From Malus domestica (taxonomy: Eukaryota; Streptophyta; Magnoliopsida; Rosales; Rosaceae), in assembly GCF_042453785.1 (NCBI RefSeq), contig NC_091673.1, positions 7,895,001 to 7,959,000 on the forward strand: a stretch of 64,000 nucleotides of DNA. Reading direction: 5' to 3'. This document shows, in pieces, positions 21,806 through 33,703 of this stretch. A program made the position numbers and the translations under genes. Below the pieces are notes generated by a model. It was not told the origin of the DNA, did no database searches, and saw only the letters and a program-made list of their open reading frames with translations. Position 1 is the stretch's first letter. Each line of letters starts with the position of its first letter.

Positions 21806-24800
21806 TTTCTTGATCTTTAGTATGTTGTTTTATGCCGAGAGTAGCCGAGAATACCCTTCTCATTTCCGTTATAGGGTCACGGACAACCCCTGACTTCACA
21901 CGCCAAGCAACATGCTCATCCGGTCGAACTAAGATGGCTCCTTTGTCATTCATTTGGCAGATATCCCACCATGATGACGAATTTGGTGACTTTTTAACTT
22001 CCACGAGGTCAATGTAATTCTCCCAGGGTGCCAATGATGCCTTACTCTTTATTTCGACTCCCTTAACACTGCCGGCAGGCCACAACACGCACACCCTTGC
22101 AGAAACTTTGAATTCCTCGGCCACTTTGAATGCAGCATGAGCAAGATGGTAAGACGGCTCGGTTGGCGATATAATGAGGAGAAACTCGACCTTGTCTCCA
22201 GATATAAGGTCCAGTGTAGAAATAGTAACCTACAGAAGAATACACCGTCGAGGTGAATGAAAATTGGAAATACAATTAATCTTCTAGAAATCTGTTTTGA
22301 CACTGGCATAAAGAAGTAGTTGCTTTGCGTTATTACTTTTACTTGGGAACTAAAACATAAAGCTTCGTGGCTTATGGAGCCACAACCCGCCAACACAGAC
22401 CGAGATAATTTCACCACAAGTGAAAAAGAAAACAATTGGCAACAACAGCAAAAAGACATATATTATGTAAACATTTGAAAGAAAACAATAGCAACATACC
22501 TCACTTGAGGTATCTGACAATATCCTCACGTTCATGTGGGGGAGCCTTGCACCTGGAACCACAGAAGGAACATAGTCCCTCCGGCGACCAGTAGGTCCTT
22601 CTGGAGCACTCATTCCACCATCACTATCAGGGATAAGTGCACCTTCTAGATACCTAAATTGACAAACACAAAATGTGCTTGTTCAGTCAATGATGGGTTT
22701 ATAAAATTGGAAAAAGCATATTGATGAGTTTTCATCAAGTTTCAGATCCAATTCTACAAAGCAAAAAATTAGTTTTGCAATTCAAGTCTCAGAATTCAAA
22801 ATAATCTCGAGTCAAGCTCCAAGAATTTGAAATTAAAGCAGCTTGAATAATGTGATACCTAAAACCAAGATCCTCTGCTGGGAACTGGAGTTGGAGGCTC
22901 TTTCCTTCTTCAAATATGCGCCTTAGCTTAGCAAGCCTTGACGACCCAAGTGGGTTGTTTTCATTCAAAAAAGATTCCGATAGCTGGGCACGACCTATTG
23001 TGAAAATTCCATCCAAAATGGCCCTCTGTAATTCAGATGGTAAAATGGAACCAACCCCCTCATTTATGACGCGATGCACTGCAATTCAAGAAGGAAATTA
23101 GTAACGAAATGTCTCCAACAAACAAGGAAACTAATATGCAATAAAGTAATAATAGATTGGTTTACCTGAGTTTGCAACAGTTGGATCAAGACCAAGTGCA
23201 GCAGGAACAGCCATGGCTGCTTTGAAGTTCTCAATACTAAGTTCTGTATTGAAAACAGCAATCTGGAAAAAAATGCAAATTTTGATGATTAAGATCCATT
23301 CTAATTCACATTAAAGTTAAAGAATAGAAATGAAGGAGATAAAAGCCAATACCGGCCTACGTTCTGTTTCATAAGAATTAAGTATTGAAGTCGGTGCAGT
23401 ACCCTCTACTACCGAAGCTATTTTCCATGCAAGATTATGAGAGTCCTGAATTCCAGTATTCATTCCTGTATAAATCACATGAAAGGCCTAAACTCATTTG
23501 AATGATTAATTCCAGGCGAGTTTCCCTTATTCGCATAACAAAAATAAAAATACTAACCAAACCCTCCGGCAGGAGGGAATCGATGAGCAGCATCGCCAGC
23601 AAGTATTATTCGGTTGCCACAACTTAGAAACTTCTCCGCAACTTCAGCATGCATAACCCATGGTTTTATGTCAATCACATTTATGTCTCCTAGCTCTCGA
23701 CCAACCAACTTGAAGATTATTTGCTCACATATCTACAAAACTTTAAACCCTTTAAACTGAGCAATTACCCACAATGAAGAAAGATAATCTCATCATGGCC
23801 ACAAGAATATGCCCTTAAACTTAAGGGTCAGTCATGAGATCAAGTAGAACAATTTCCATTAAATTAGCTTATTTGCAAAGAAAATACCTGGCGACTGAAA
23901 TCTTCAAGGTTTTGCTGAGGTGGATAAAACGGAATCTGCCAGACGACGAGAGATAATGAGTGCAATTTCACATTTAGATCCCCAAACTTGTTTCCAAAAA
24001 CAATTTAACGCCTGCAATACCTGTAATACAAATTCCCCTTGCTCGAGATCATGAGCAACAAGGACCCCTATAGCTTCAGTATTGAAGATGAAAAAAAGCA
24101 TGCCAGGTCTCTCACAGAGTAAATACTTCCCAAGACCTTTGCTCAAGAAATGGACACTCACAAGCTTCTGTAAGTCCTTTTCACCTCTCATATCCACTCC
24201 AGCCAGCTTACGTACAGTACTTCCAGCTCCATCTGTACCAACAAGGATATTACATCTGATATTCCTTTCCATACGCTTCCCATCCTTGAGAAAAGATGCA
24301 GTCACAGAAACAAAATCATCACTCGCTTTGATGGAAACACACTCATGCCCCATTAATAGTTGCTTTTCCTGAAAGGTTCCATGGTTGAGGCCTTCCAACC
24401 CATCAGATGTACAGAACTTGAAGCTGAGATTTTCAAGCTGCTTAAGTAGTAAACTAATCAGTTTGTACTGTGAGAAGTGTGCAACAGAGACCGGGCTGAC
24501 GACTTGCTCAAAATCTGAGACAAAGTGAAATCAAAATGAAACTGCTAACGTACCAAATCCCAAAGTATATTTATAAATGTTTGAAAATTTTGCATACATG
24601 GGAATGGTCATTGTATGGAATATCTCAAATAATTAGAATTTCTTGTTGTCTAATCTCAAAATCCCATAAGTAAGACCTAAATGCTGTGTGCCAAGTAAGG
24701 AAAAAATGGAATAATAAAGAGTTCAAATGCACCTTGGGGTTGCATATGGTCAACCGACCCAAGAATTGAACCATAGAGCGAAGTGCAATATATGAACTTC

Positions 24801-25697
24801 CTCCATAAATCTACTGGTGGTTGAGACCTCTGGATCTCCTCCGCCAGGCCATCCAATTTGCGAAACACCTGCTAATACACAAGTTCAAATGAAGCTTGAA
24901 ATCCCTCAATAAAATGAAGCTTGAAATCCCTCAAATAACTCATAATTTAATTATATCTCCCAAACATGAAAACCAACCTCCATGGATCGATTGTTGATGA
25001 AGTGCGCCTGTGGATGATTCGAGAAAGTTTTGCTCTTCTCCACAACCGAACATTTGACCCCTGCAAAATGATACAATGCATGATTATGTCTCAAGTAAAC
25101 AAGACCTAGTACATTTCATCTGATAAAATTTCTTGCAAAAGAAGCGAAAAGTTATTTACTTCCAACAAGAAGTTTCACATTCTATGAAGCCCCATCTCAA
25201 ACATCATTCCAAGCACCTCCAGATAATCTCAAGCATGATGTCAAATTAAAAAGAGTAATAGCACAGCATTTGCACGAAAATTCGACAACTCGAACTTACT
25301 ACTCCCTTTACAGACAATTTGATTATAATTACTTTTTTTGAAAGAAAAATAATAAAGTACGTATCTTTGAAGGTGAAAATATTAAAAATTGCTAAGTAGA
25401 GCATTATAGAGTTTTCCTTCACCCATCCCACACTTTCTAGGCAACCAAACAAGGCCTAAGGACTGGAAAAACAATCGGTTAGGACAAGAACATACCTAGC
25501 TTTGTTAAAAGTATGGACAAAACGAGACCCACAGGTCCTGCACCGACAATCAGAACCGGAAGCACCGTATCGTCTCCATTGTTGAAAGAGTCCGATGATA
25601 AGGCTCTGCTATGCTTGTAGCCAAATGGGTATGCTTGTATTCTGGCATTGGCTTTGTGTAGGCCGCTAAAACTCCTGAACAACCGCGAAACTGCCAT
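21795..25697 (-). CDS. FAD-dependent monooxygenase (PheA/UbiH-type), probably organellar
   Basis: Eleven exons, high to low: 25697-25496, 25060-24978, 24868-24733, 24514-24021, 23935-23888, 23732-23558, 23465-23353, 23262-23166, 23078-22859, 22653-22500, 22229-21795. All joints are GT-AG and in frame, total 718 residues. The N-terminus (MAVSRLFRSFSG, rich in Ser/Arg, acid-poor) looks like a mitochondrial or plastid presequence. The dinucleotide motif VLIVGAGPVG is at 48-57, the DG motif VGTDGAGST around D235-G236, and the GD motif LAGDAAHRFPPAGGFGMNTG around G367-D368. The last ~180 residues form the C-terminal part common in phenol-hydroxylase-like members. From memory the plant orthologue is an essential gene in Arabidopsis (EMB2421, At1g24340); substrate unknown. 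Intact. Confidence 0.92.
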
Positions 25698-27148
25698 AAC
25701 CCAGAAGCTGAAACGACGTTCAGAGCATCGCCTTATATGAAGAACGGGAGCTTCAATTTGGAGACGAACTGCAACGGCTCAATGCGGCTGAGAAACGGCT
25801 TGGTGAGGTGAGGGTGTGGAGCGGCTGAAATACAGCTCCGATATGGCTTGGTGCATTCAGACGCTTATCGTGTTCCGAACTGGTTCGACCGTTTGGCATT
25901 CGCTTGTTTGCAGTTGCCGACGGTGGGAAGACGGCGGAAAGGTTTCAGACTTGTATGGAAGAAGATGACCTTGTATAAATAGATAACGGTGTCGTTTTAG
26001 TTTTAATATTTGCTAATTAGCGAATCTCCGCCTCTCCCAAATCAAGATTCTTCGAGTTTTCACGCTCCCGAATCCCTCCGCCGCCATATCCGTGCTTCAT
26101 AGATCGCCATTGAAGTGAGGAACAAGAAAGATCAAAGAGTGGAGGAGTAGTAGTAGTTGCTTTGGTGGTTGGCTTGGGCCTTGGTGGGTTGGAGAAGGTC
26201 GGTTTGAGGGACTGGACTGAATACTTTTGGGCTTAGGTTTGATTTTAAATATTTTGAGCTTGGGCCCAATACATGTGTAAACTGCTCATGTGTGTGGCTT
26301 TGGGTGTTCCTTAAATAATGTTTGGTGCACGGACATTAGAGAATTTTTAGCGTGCCGGAAACATGGTCTCGTGCACTAAGTGTTATAATATAAATGGTTG
26401 GATATTTGTATTATAATACTTGATGCACCAGGCTGTATTCTAGGCACACATCAAAATTAGCCCATGAACATCGAGAAAACGAGGCTATTTATGGATGAAT
26501 TTTGAGAAATTAGGAATCAAGGGGTCAAAGTTGTTGGATATTGCGTTGTTGTAATGCCAGGCTTATACGCATTTTGATTTCGTATGTGTTAGTAAACAAA
26601 ATAAAAAATTTAAGCTGTATCAGAGTCAAAATGTGTTAGCAAACGCCTAAGATGCTAAAGATGAGATTAAATTTGTTGCTCATATATTCATAAAGCGCAA
26701 AGGGAAATAAATTAAATGTAAATTCATTAGAATGTTATAACTTTTCGTCCGCGAAAATTTTCACTTTAGCATAATATTATTATGATTATTATTTCCATTG
26801 GAAAAAACTTTACCTGCAACAAAATGACGAGATAATTGTGCATACAAAATCACTCGTAACTAGAAAACAAGCGCATAATGGTGTTGCAAAAAATAACAAA
26901 TTAACAAAGTGTGGGGTGTGGAATTTAATAAGAATCTCACTTTATATGTTATCACTTATTAACAATGCAAATGGAAGCAAATGCATTTGCTAACATGACC
27001 CTCATGTGATGTGATTTATTGTCAAATTCCAAATCGCCACTGCTCACTTCCCACAGAGCAAGTTCATCCGTTACCCAAAGCCCAAAAAATCCCTTCCGTC
27101 GGTCCTTTTTGTGGAGGGCAATTGATGACAAGGCTGCCGTCAGCCTCA
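25698..27148. other. Promoter of the monooxygenase and spacer
   Basis: The first ~300 bp should contain the monooxygenase leader and promoter. No gene is supported in the rest. A small foldback lies at 26,350-26,450. Bases 26,950-27,148 belong to an older repeat that continues after 29,845, split by a later insertion. Confidence 0.5.
26350..26450. mobile_element. Very small foldback MITE
   Basis: GCGTGCC..TGGTCTCGTGCACTAAGTGTTATAATA on the left pairs with TATTATAATACTTGATGCACCAGG..GGCACAC on the right. About 100 bp in all, arms about 40 bp. Confidence 0.6.
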
Positions 27149-27689
27149 TGTCACAGCCCGTCCCGGGATTTTTCATTCCGAGGACGTGAAATTTCAAAAA
27201 TGACCTTAAACGAGATTAAGGTGTGTAAAGAGATGACATTTGTTTTATTTAAAGTTCCTAAACTATGGTTAATTTGTGTTAGGGACTAAAACTAGGTTGT
27301 AATGTTGTGTTTGGGTTAAGGTGGGATCCTCATACCTCAAAGCACTCCCTAAAACCCGTAACCTTTCCTTCTCTCTCTTCTTCTTCCATTTCAGATCTCT
27401 CTCTCTCTCACCCTCTCGAACACACGGCAACCACCAAGACCACCACAAAAAACACCCTAAACTTCCACCAACGACGGATTTAAGAGTGCCATCGTACTCC
27501 TGAAGACCATACGATCACGATGATACCCATTTCAAGTAAGTTTCACTTCGAAAACCCTAGTTTCTAAAGTTGCCGTGAATGTGTACTGTTCATGAGCTTT
27601 GAATTGGTTGTGTTTTAGGCCAAACCAAGCTCATAGTGAGCTTTAGGAAGTCCCAAGGATGCTCGGAGTGCTTCGTTGGAAGTTTTTGG

Positions 27690-28035
27690 ACGTAAGAACA
27701 CGGAGATCGACAAGTTCAAAGTTTGGCCGGAGCTTTCGAGGCATTTTCCGGCGAATCCCCGGCGAGTTAGGAGTCGAGGTAGGTATCAATCTCTTCGTCT
27801 CGTCAAGTACTACAACTTTCCTTTTTGTTTCACTCAATTTCGTTGAGTATTGAAGAAGTTATACTCATTTGAAAAATACCCAGTTTCCGGCGACCTCCGA
27901 GGCTTTCGAGGCAGTTTCCGGCCAAACCACGGCGAACTAGGTGTTGTGCAAGGTACCATTCTCTTTGTCTCTTCAAGGGCTACAACTCTCGTTTTTGAAT
28001 CACTTGATTTCGTTGAGAAATGACAAAGTTATGGC
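27690..28035. repeat. Internal duplication of about 165-175 bp within the solo LTR
   Basis: The order 'ttcgaggca.tttccggc', 'ggcga(g/a)(t/c)tagg', 'tctcttcgtctcgtcaag', 'ctacaact.tc.tttttg' and 'tttcgttgag' appears twice, at about 27,735-27,865 and 27,905-28,035, with many differences, so it is an old duplication. Confidence 0.7.
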
Positions 28036-28894
28036 AATTTGAAAAACTGCCCGAAAAACGGCCGCCGGAAAAACCAGTCTGGCGACCCAAGGAAGAAGAA
28101 GGTGCTACAGTAAAAAAAATAAATAAAAATAAAATTATTTTAAAAATATGTCGACGTCCGTGACGTCGAGTAGATCACCGTGGTATATTCATATACCCAA
28201 ATTGAGCACCGTATGAGAAAGTTATTAAGGATTGTTGGTTAGGTGTTCGAATAACGTTTTATAGTTTTCACATTTAGGTAAAAATGTGAATTGACGATCC
28301 GACCGTTGGATCGTTACCAAACTTTGATACGTTGTAATACGTAATATTCGAGGATTATTGGAACTTACGGATTGGGAATCCGAGTTACGGATCTTCCGGA
28401 ATTGGAATTGTAAGTCCATAATATAAAATGTTAACCGTCACTTAGTTTTGGAAATTGACGGAGATCCAACCGTTGGATGGTGATGAAATTTTAGGATGTT
28501 GTCCTAGAGATATATTGTGTACCTCTGGAAGTTATGGATTTAAAATCTGAGTGGCAGATCTTCCGGATCGAACTACGTAGTGACGTATTTTATATAAGTT
28601 ATATATTCTATCGATATGAATTCTGAGGTTGGATTTGATTACTATTCTAGGCGGCGATCGTCGTGACGCCTTGATGTGTGGTGCTAGGGAGTTGTTGGAC
28701 GAACTCCAGGTGAGTGGGCAGTTTTGTTTTCCGTATATATATATACTTGACGTTTCCCAGAAATTGAATTGAAATGAAAATATGTTTAAAATGAAATGCA
28801 TATGAGTTATGTGGAAAAACGGGAAGTGAAATACCATGCATAGAATTGATATGAAAAGTATATAGAAATGTGAGTTGAAATGCCATGCATGAAT

Positions 28895-29050
28895 TAATAT
28901 ATGATGCATATGTATGAATTGGTGCGGTGGACGCACAGGTAAGAATTGATTTATGATGCATATGTATGAATTGGTGCGGTGGACGCACAGGTAAGAATTG
29001 ATTTATGATGCATATGTATGAAATGGTGCGGTGGACGCACATGTGAGTAT
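28895..29050. repeat. Minisatellite, three copies of a 54-bp unit
   Basis: Copies of 'tatgatgcatatgtatgaat' + 'tggtgcggtggacgcacagg' + 'taagaattgatt' in near-perfect tandem. Antisense reading frames across it are artefacts. Confidence 0.92.
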
Positions 29051-29844
29051 TTATTTCTGTTATGATGATGTTGATGTATATTGAGCTCAAATCCTGCACC
29101 ATAGTTTAGTGCTTATAGTATTCACCGCATCGCACGCTCGCCTTGGATCCAAGTAGATGCTAGTCGTACAGTCCACGCGGAGTGGGTACGACAGGCCAGT
29201 CGCGAGAGTGTTAGTGAGATTCCGACTGGTGGGTGACCTTAGATTATGTGCACAGATGATTATGAGAAGCACTAGAGCGTAACTTATGTGCAGAAGGCCG
29301 TACAGGTCACGCGGAGTGACTCCGGCAGAGTGTGAGAATGATAGATTTTGAGCTCTAGGTTCAACCGTACAGGGCTATTAGAGGGCCTCCGGTTGATTAC
29401 TTTCTTGTACCTGATATGATTATTGTTGATGCATCCATACTTAACTGTTGAATTAGACATGGCATGGCATGATTGATAAAGAAAAATGTTGAGATAGTAA
29501 AAATGAAGTTTTGAGAATATATATGTATATTTATATTTTACATTTCTGGGAAAGTATACAGGTTTTACGGAGAGGGGTTACAATGCTTTGAGAAAAAATT
29601 GGATTTGAAAAGAATTGTTTTACTGACCCACTCAATTTTGGTTTTGCGCCCCTCCAGGTTAAAGAATAGCTGAGGTGTGGTGGCTACGAGGAATTCGACG
29701 GTGTTCTGACAGATTGGACAAAATTAGGACTCCCTTCGGGTGTATCAACTTATAAATTGTATCTTAAAGCTTCCGTACTGTGCAAATGGTTACGTCACTC
29801 TCACGTGACGGCCAGCATGCCCTCCTTCGGGACGGGGTGTGTCA

Positions 29845-30000
29845 CCTCAAGCTTGAGCAATTTGAGCCCAAGCTTGTGCTGACGGGCAAGGCTACCATCA
29901 ACCCCAAGTCTGAGCAATTTGAGCCAAGGCTTGCGTCGATGGGCAAGGCTGACATCAGCTACGTGTGTTTTTTTTTTTTTTTTTGGTCTGACGCATGTAA
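29845..30000. repeat. ~57-bp tandem repeat, interrupted by the solo LTR
   Basis: 'tgagcaatttgagcc' occurs at 29,854 and 29,910, each followed by 'gggcaaggct.ac.atca'. The left flank of the LTR ends 'acaaggctgccgtcagcctca', another unit end. The LTR thus landed inside an older array. Confidence 0.75.
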
Positions 30001-30339
30001 ATAACGCGCATATTAGGCAAATAGGCTAATAGCTTCAGTTAGCGTGAGCCTTGTTGCTGTAGATTCAAATTTTGTGCCAACTGCTGACTAATGTGGCGAG
30101 ATGAGGGTGGTTGGATTTCCAACAACCTAATGATCCGGGCCTTTGAGTTTTAATTGTAAATAATTTTGAAAAAGTTATTGTTGGGTCGCGTATCACATTT
30201 TGGGCCATCGTATTCAATAATTATAATATAAAAAAATCCAACGATCAAGCTTAATCTAATCATTAAAAATAAAAGAAAAAGGGAGAAAGATACAAAAAAC
30301 TAGGAAATTTTTTTTATTGTATAAATATTGAACTATCTT

Positions 30340-30750
30340 CTTCATTTGCCTTATGGTCTCTCAACTTTAATCAAATTAGAGTAATAGTCCCTCAATTAAA
30401 AATTCATTACTATTGGTCCCTCAACTCATCAAAATGTGTAGTTATGGTCCTTTTATTCAACTTCGTCACAATTTTGTCAAAATAAGTTATGTTGGAATGA
30501 CCATTGCTACAATTGGGGTCCCTCAACTCATCAAAACGTGTAGCTATGGTCATTTTCGTCAACTTTGTCAGAATTTTGTCAAAATGAGTTATGTTGGAAT
30601 GACCATTAATATAATTGGGTTAAAGTTAAGTGATCATTTCTCCAGTTGGATGAAAGTTGAGGGACCAATGGTAATGAATTTTTAGTTGAGGGACCATTGC
30701 TCCAATTGAGTTAAAATTAAAGGACCATTGCTATAATTTACTATTTTTAG
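30340..30750. mobile_element. MITE, family 2, copy 1
   Basis: Inverted arms of about 100 bp: left 'ggtctctcaactttaatcaa', 'attagagtaatagtccctca', 'attcattactattggtccct'; right the complement ('agggaccaatggtaatgaat', 'tgagggaccattgctccaat'). The centre has a ~110-bp direct repeat ('tcaactcatcaaaa.gtgtag'). A related copy is at 48,695-48,915. Confidence 0.75.
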
Positions 30751-30899
30751 TTAATTACGTTTGTTTGTAATGCTATATTTTGCTTTACTCTATATTTAAA
30801 ATTAAATTTCAGAGTTAAACATAAATTTTTATTTTCAGATAACCAACTTACAAAATACACATTTAAACACACTTACAAAGCATTAAAAACCATATATAT

Positions 30900-31240
30900 A
30901 GGCCCTTTATGCAAATGAATCCCCATTTTAAAAAAATACGGTTTAGGTGTAGGGTCTACTCTACATCGAACTTTAACGATCCTTTGTAAGTCTCGATTCA
31001 TAAATCATCCTTGCAAAAATTCAATTCAATTCAAAATTATTTGCCTATTCGTTAATGTTTTTGAACCCAATTAAATGTCTTAAATATTTCTGATTTAGTT
31101 AATATTTTGTAAAGATGATCTATGAGGTGCAACTTGAAAAATAGACGATTCGGATTGTTAAAGTTCGATGTGATGTGAACCCCACAACTAATCCTATTTT
31201 TATAAAAAAAAAATGGAGATCCCTTCTCTTAAAGGCTTTA
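30900..31240. mobile_element. MITE with ~85-bp inverted ends
   Basis: Left: 'ggccctttatgcaaatgaat', 'ccccattttaaaaaaatacg', 'acatcgaactttaacgatcc'. Right: 'ggattgttaaagttcgatgt', 'aaaaatggagatcccttct', 'taaaggc'. The ends pair with modest divergence. Confidence 0.75.
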
Positions 31241-31258
31241 TATATATATATATATTTA

Positions 31259-31378
31259 GAGAATTGTTATTAGCACTCCAAAAATCTCATTATACACTTC
31301 TCACAAGTGTATTTTTCTTTCCTAATATAGAAAGTTTGGAGTGTATAATGAGATTTTTAAAGTGCTAATAATAATTCC

Positions 31379-31380
<2 letters not shown>
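31259..31380. mobile_element. Small MITE, near-perfect foldback
   Basis: Left 'gaattgttattagcactcca' + 'aaaatctcattatacact'; right 'agtgtataatgagattttta' + 'aagtgctaataataattc'. About 40-bp arms, 122 bp in all. Confidence 0.85.

Positions 31381-31412
<32 letters not shown>
31380..31412. repeat. (TA)n(TG)n microsatellite
   Basis: TA units followed by about ten TG units. Confidence 0.95.
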
Positions 31413-31484
31413 TTTTGTAAATAGTAATCATTCTTGCTCTTATCCTTGCCAAACCGATGAACCTGCACAAAGCCAATCATTTTT

Positions 31485-31650
31485 TAAAGGGAACTTTAAT
31501 GAAAAGCTCATGGTACTGTTCACTTTAACGAAAAACCACATTTTTACACTAAAAAGTCAATCTTGATACTATTCATTTTACCCTTTATTTTGTCCTTATC
31601 ATTAAAACTCAAAGTTTTCAAATCATTTTCATTAGTTTTCATTTTTTTAA
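31485..31650. mobile_element. MITE, family 3, copy 1
   Basis: Starts GGGAACTTTAATGAAAAG, ends with the complement of GAAAACTAATGAAAATG, and shares most of its text with 48,185-48,350 ('ggtactgttcactttaacga', 'catttttacactaaaaagtc', 'cattaaaactcaaagttttc'). I associate this family with Rosaceae genomes (memory). Confidence 0.8.
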
Positions 31651-32169
31651 AAGGCAAATCACATGGTGTTGCCCTTGTCTTGCCTCGCCCTCCAACGGGT
31701 ACCCTTCAAAAGGCAATTTACTCACTTCCCAATGGCTAGTAATAGAAGTATCACTATCTTGGCATTCAGTACGGAAACGACATCGTCCATGACGTCCGCA
31801 TACAACCATTTATTATCCAATTGCAGCTATTTTGTGCCCACCCTGACCTTGCAGCAGAAAAAACTCTTGACCACATCCAACTGAAAACGCCCCGGTCTCC
31901 CACATTTTAATGCAATTCAAATCCCACTCCGACATTGCACCTGATGGGCACTGACACTCTCCTGCATCCTCACCGTCCACGTGTCATCAAACCAACACAT
32001 AATAACCACGTGACAATCGTTTATTAAAGAATCATTTTGATAACGTGACAATCGTTTATTAAACGAGTAATACATTTTTTTAACACGTGATAACTTTCTA
32101 TTGGACGGTATTGTCACTAAGAAATATTAGTTGTCTTAGAGAATCAATCCCTCTTTATCTACGTTAACT

Positions 32170-32410
32170 CTTTGTGATACGAGCATATCGCCATCTTGAT
32201 GTCTATGCGCATGATACAACATCACGTGAGATAAAATTTATACATACATTGAGTTGTTGATACGTGGTACTACAATGTAGATATACATGTATCCATTTGA
32301 TGTATATGCGCATGATATAATATCATTATATCATGCGAAATGAAATTTATACATACATTAAGTTGTTAATACGCAGTACTACAATCAATATAGATATACA
32401 TGTGTTATGA
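32170..32410. repeat. Tandem duplication, two units of ~115-125 bp
   Basis: 'tgatgt.tatgcgcatgat', 'aaatttatacatacatt.ag', 'ttgtt.atacg..gtactaca' and 'tagatatacatgt' occur in the same order twice, with about 85-90% identity by eye. Confidence 0.8.
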
Positions 32411-33703
32411 AAGTCCCTAATTTTTCAATGTACACAAAAAAACTATTACTGATTGTATTATTTCACTCAAATTTAAAATATTTAAAATATTAAGGAGATT
32501 CTTTGAATGGTGAGACTATTCATGAATTAGCATAATATTTAATAATATTAACACAAAAACACGAAAATTGATGTTAAACTATAAGCAGTCGTCTTTCTCT
32601 TGTACCCCCGAAATCAGACGGACACGAAATGAAATGATGATGGTGTTCTTAATAATATTTCTACCGTCAGCTAGTTACCGTTTAAAAGGCAACCGTATTT
32701 CAAAACCTTTCTAACTGTCTGGGGAGCAGAGAAGTTTCAATTTTTTCCTGTGGGCTTTTACTGTAACCCTGCCCAATATTCCTCTTGTGTGAGTAGTGAC
32801 GACGGTGAAGGTGAATTGTTAAATTTGTAACCTGGTAGTTGCCTCGGTAAATTACAGTCCACAAATTCCCAGAGAAATTCGTTTTCTAACGAGTCCATTT
32901 CTTACTGTTACCGCCATGCATTTCTTTTAAGTATTTTAATGGCGGAATGGATCTGAACTTTCATTTGTAAATTCTGCAGTCACAAAAATCCATGCCTAAA
33001 ATGTATATTATTCTCACAGTCATAGGAGTATAGGACAAAGGTTTCCTCTGCAAAACCCATCTGTCAATAGTTGTGCTGAGCCAGTTGCACCTAAATTCTC
33101 AGCTGGGACTTTTCACAAATAGGTTATCTGCCCTAAAAATTTGACCCTTCAGGTTAATTGGGGTTTAAAGTTTTAATCTTTAGAGGTTAGTTGGCATTTT
33201 TGGATAAATCCCAGATGGGCCCTTGGTCCCTTGCTGCAGTTTTGGAAGTTTCAGATATTTTTTTCTTCTGGGTTTTTGCTTCTCAGTGTAATTAATTTTG
33301 GTTTCATGTAGTTGTTTTTGTCTATTTGCATTGTAGCTACTTCTTAGTGGGTAGGAAGATTATTAGTAGGTGTCTGCATCTCATGTGCTCTAAGCATGTT
33401 ACTGAAAAAATCTGTGTATTTTTGTATGGTTATCTGTCAAGCTGCATAATTCCTAGTAGTTTTTGTTTTTCTGGGGTGAGATATTTGGACTGGTTTTTGC
33501 CTCCCAGATCTGTTTTAGTATTAAGTTAGACAAGTTAATTAAGAAAGATAGAATCTTTAATCTTATTGGTTTACTTAGAATCTGCTTTGTGCAATTGCAG
33601 ACTGCAAAATAGTAGTTTTTTTTTGCAACTTGGTTGAGTGGATACCGTGGGATGGTGTTCTAGTTTAGAGAGAGAGAGAGAGAGATTTGCAATTTTGAGG
33701 AAG

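Larger units (their letters stand above)
27149..29844. mobile_element. Large solo-LTR-like element with perfect target duplication
   Basis: Starts TGTCACAGCCCGTCCCG, ends CGGGACGGGGTGTGTCA, and is flanked on both sides by CCTCA (27,144-27,148 and 29,845-29,849). TG..CA ends plus a 5-bp duplication are the signature of an LTR insertion. At 2,696 bp with no coding domain it is best read as a solo LTR of a large Gypsy-type element. The ends are also inverted repeats of about 17 bp, longer than usual for an LTR. Inside are a duplicated ~165-bp segment and a 54-bp minisatellite. Confidence 0.8.
30001..33703. other. Repeat-rich spacer and remorin promoter/leader
   Basis: No gene recognised. Four MITEs (30,340-30,750; 30,900-31,240; 31,259-31,380; 31,485-31,650), TA/TG microsatellites (31,233-31,255 and 31,380-31,412) and a tandem duplication (32,170-32,410) are listed separately. 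The 73-codon frame at 31,663-31,884 has no recognisable motif. From about 32,700 the sequence probably holds the remorin promoter and leader, with a GA run just before the ATG. Confidence 0.55.

Noticed and set aside
28895-29050. CRISPR-like spaced repeats
   Set aside because: Plant nuclear DNA; units are contiguous tandem copies without variable spacers.
28532-29102. Two minus-strand reading frames of 134 and 151 codons with similar phrases
   Set aside because: They run across the 54-bp minisatellite inside the solo LTR; repeated words such as SIHTYASY come from the repeat unit.
31663-31884. 73-codon frame upstream of the remorin gene
   Set aside because: No family features, no splice partners, and embedded in a repeat-rich spacer.
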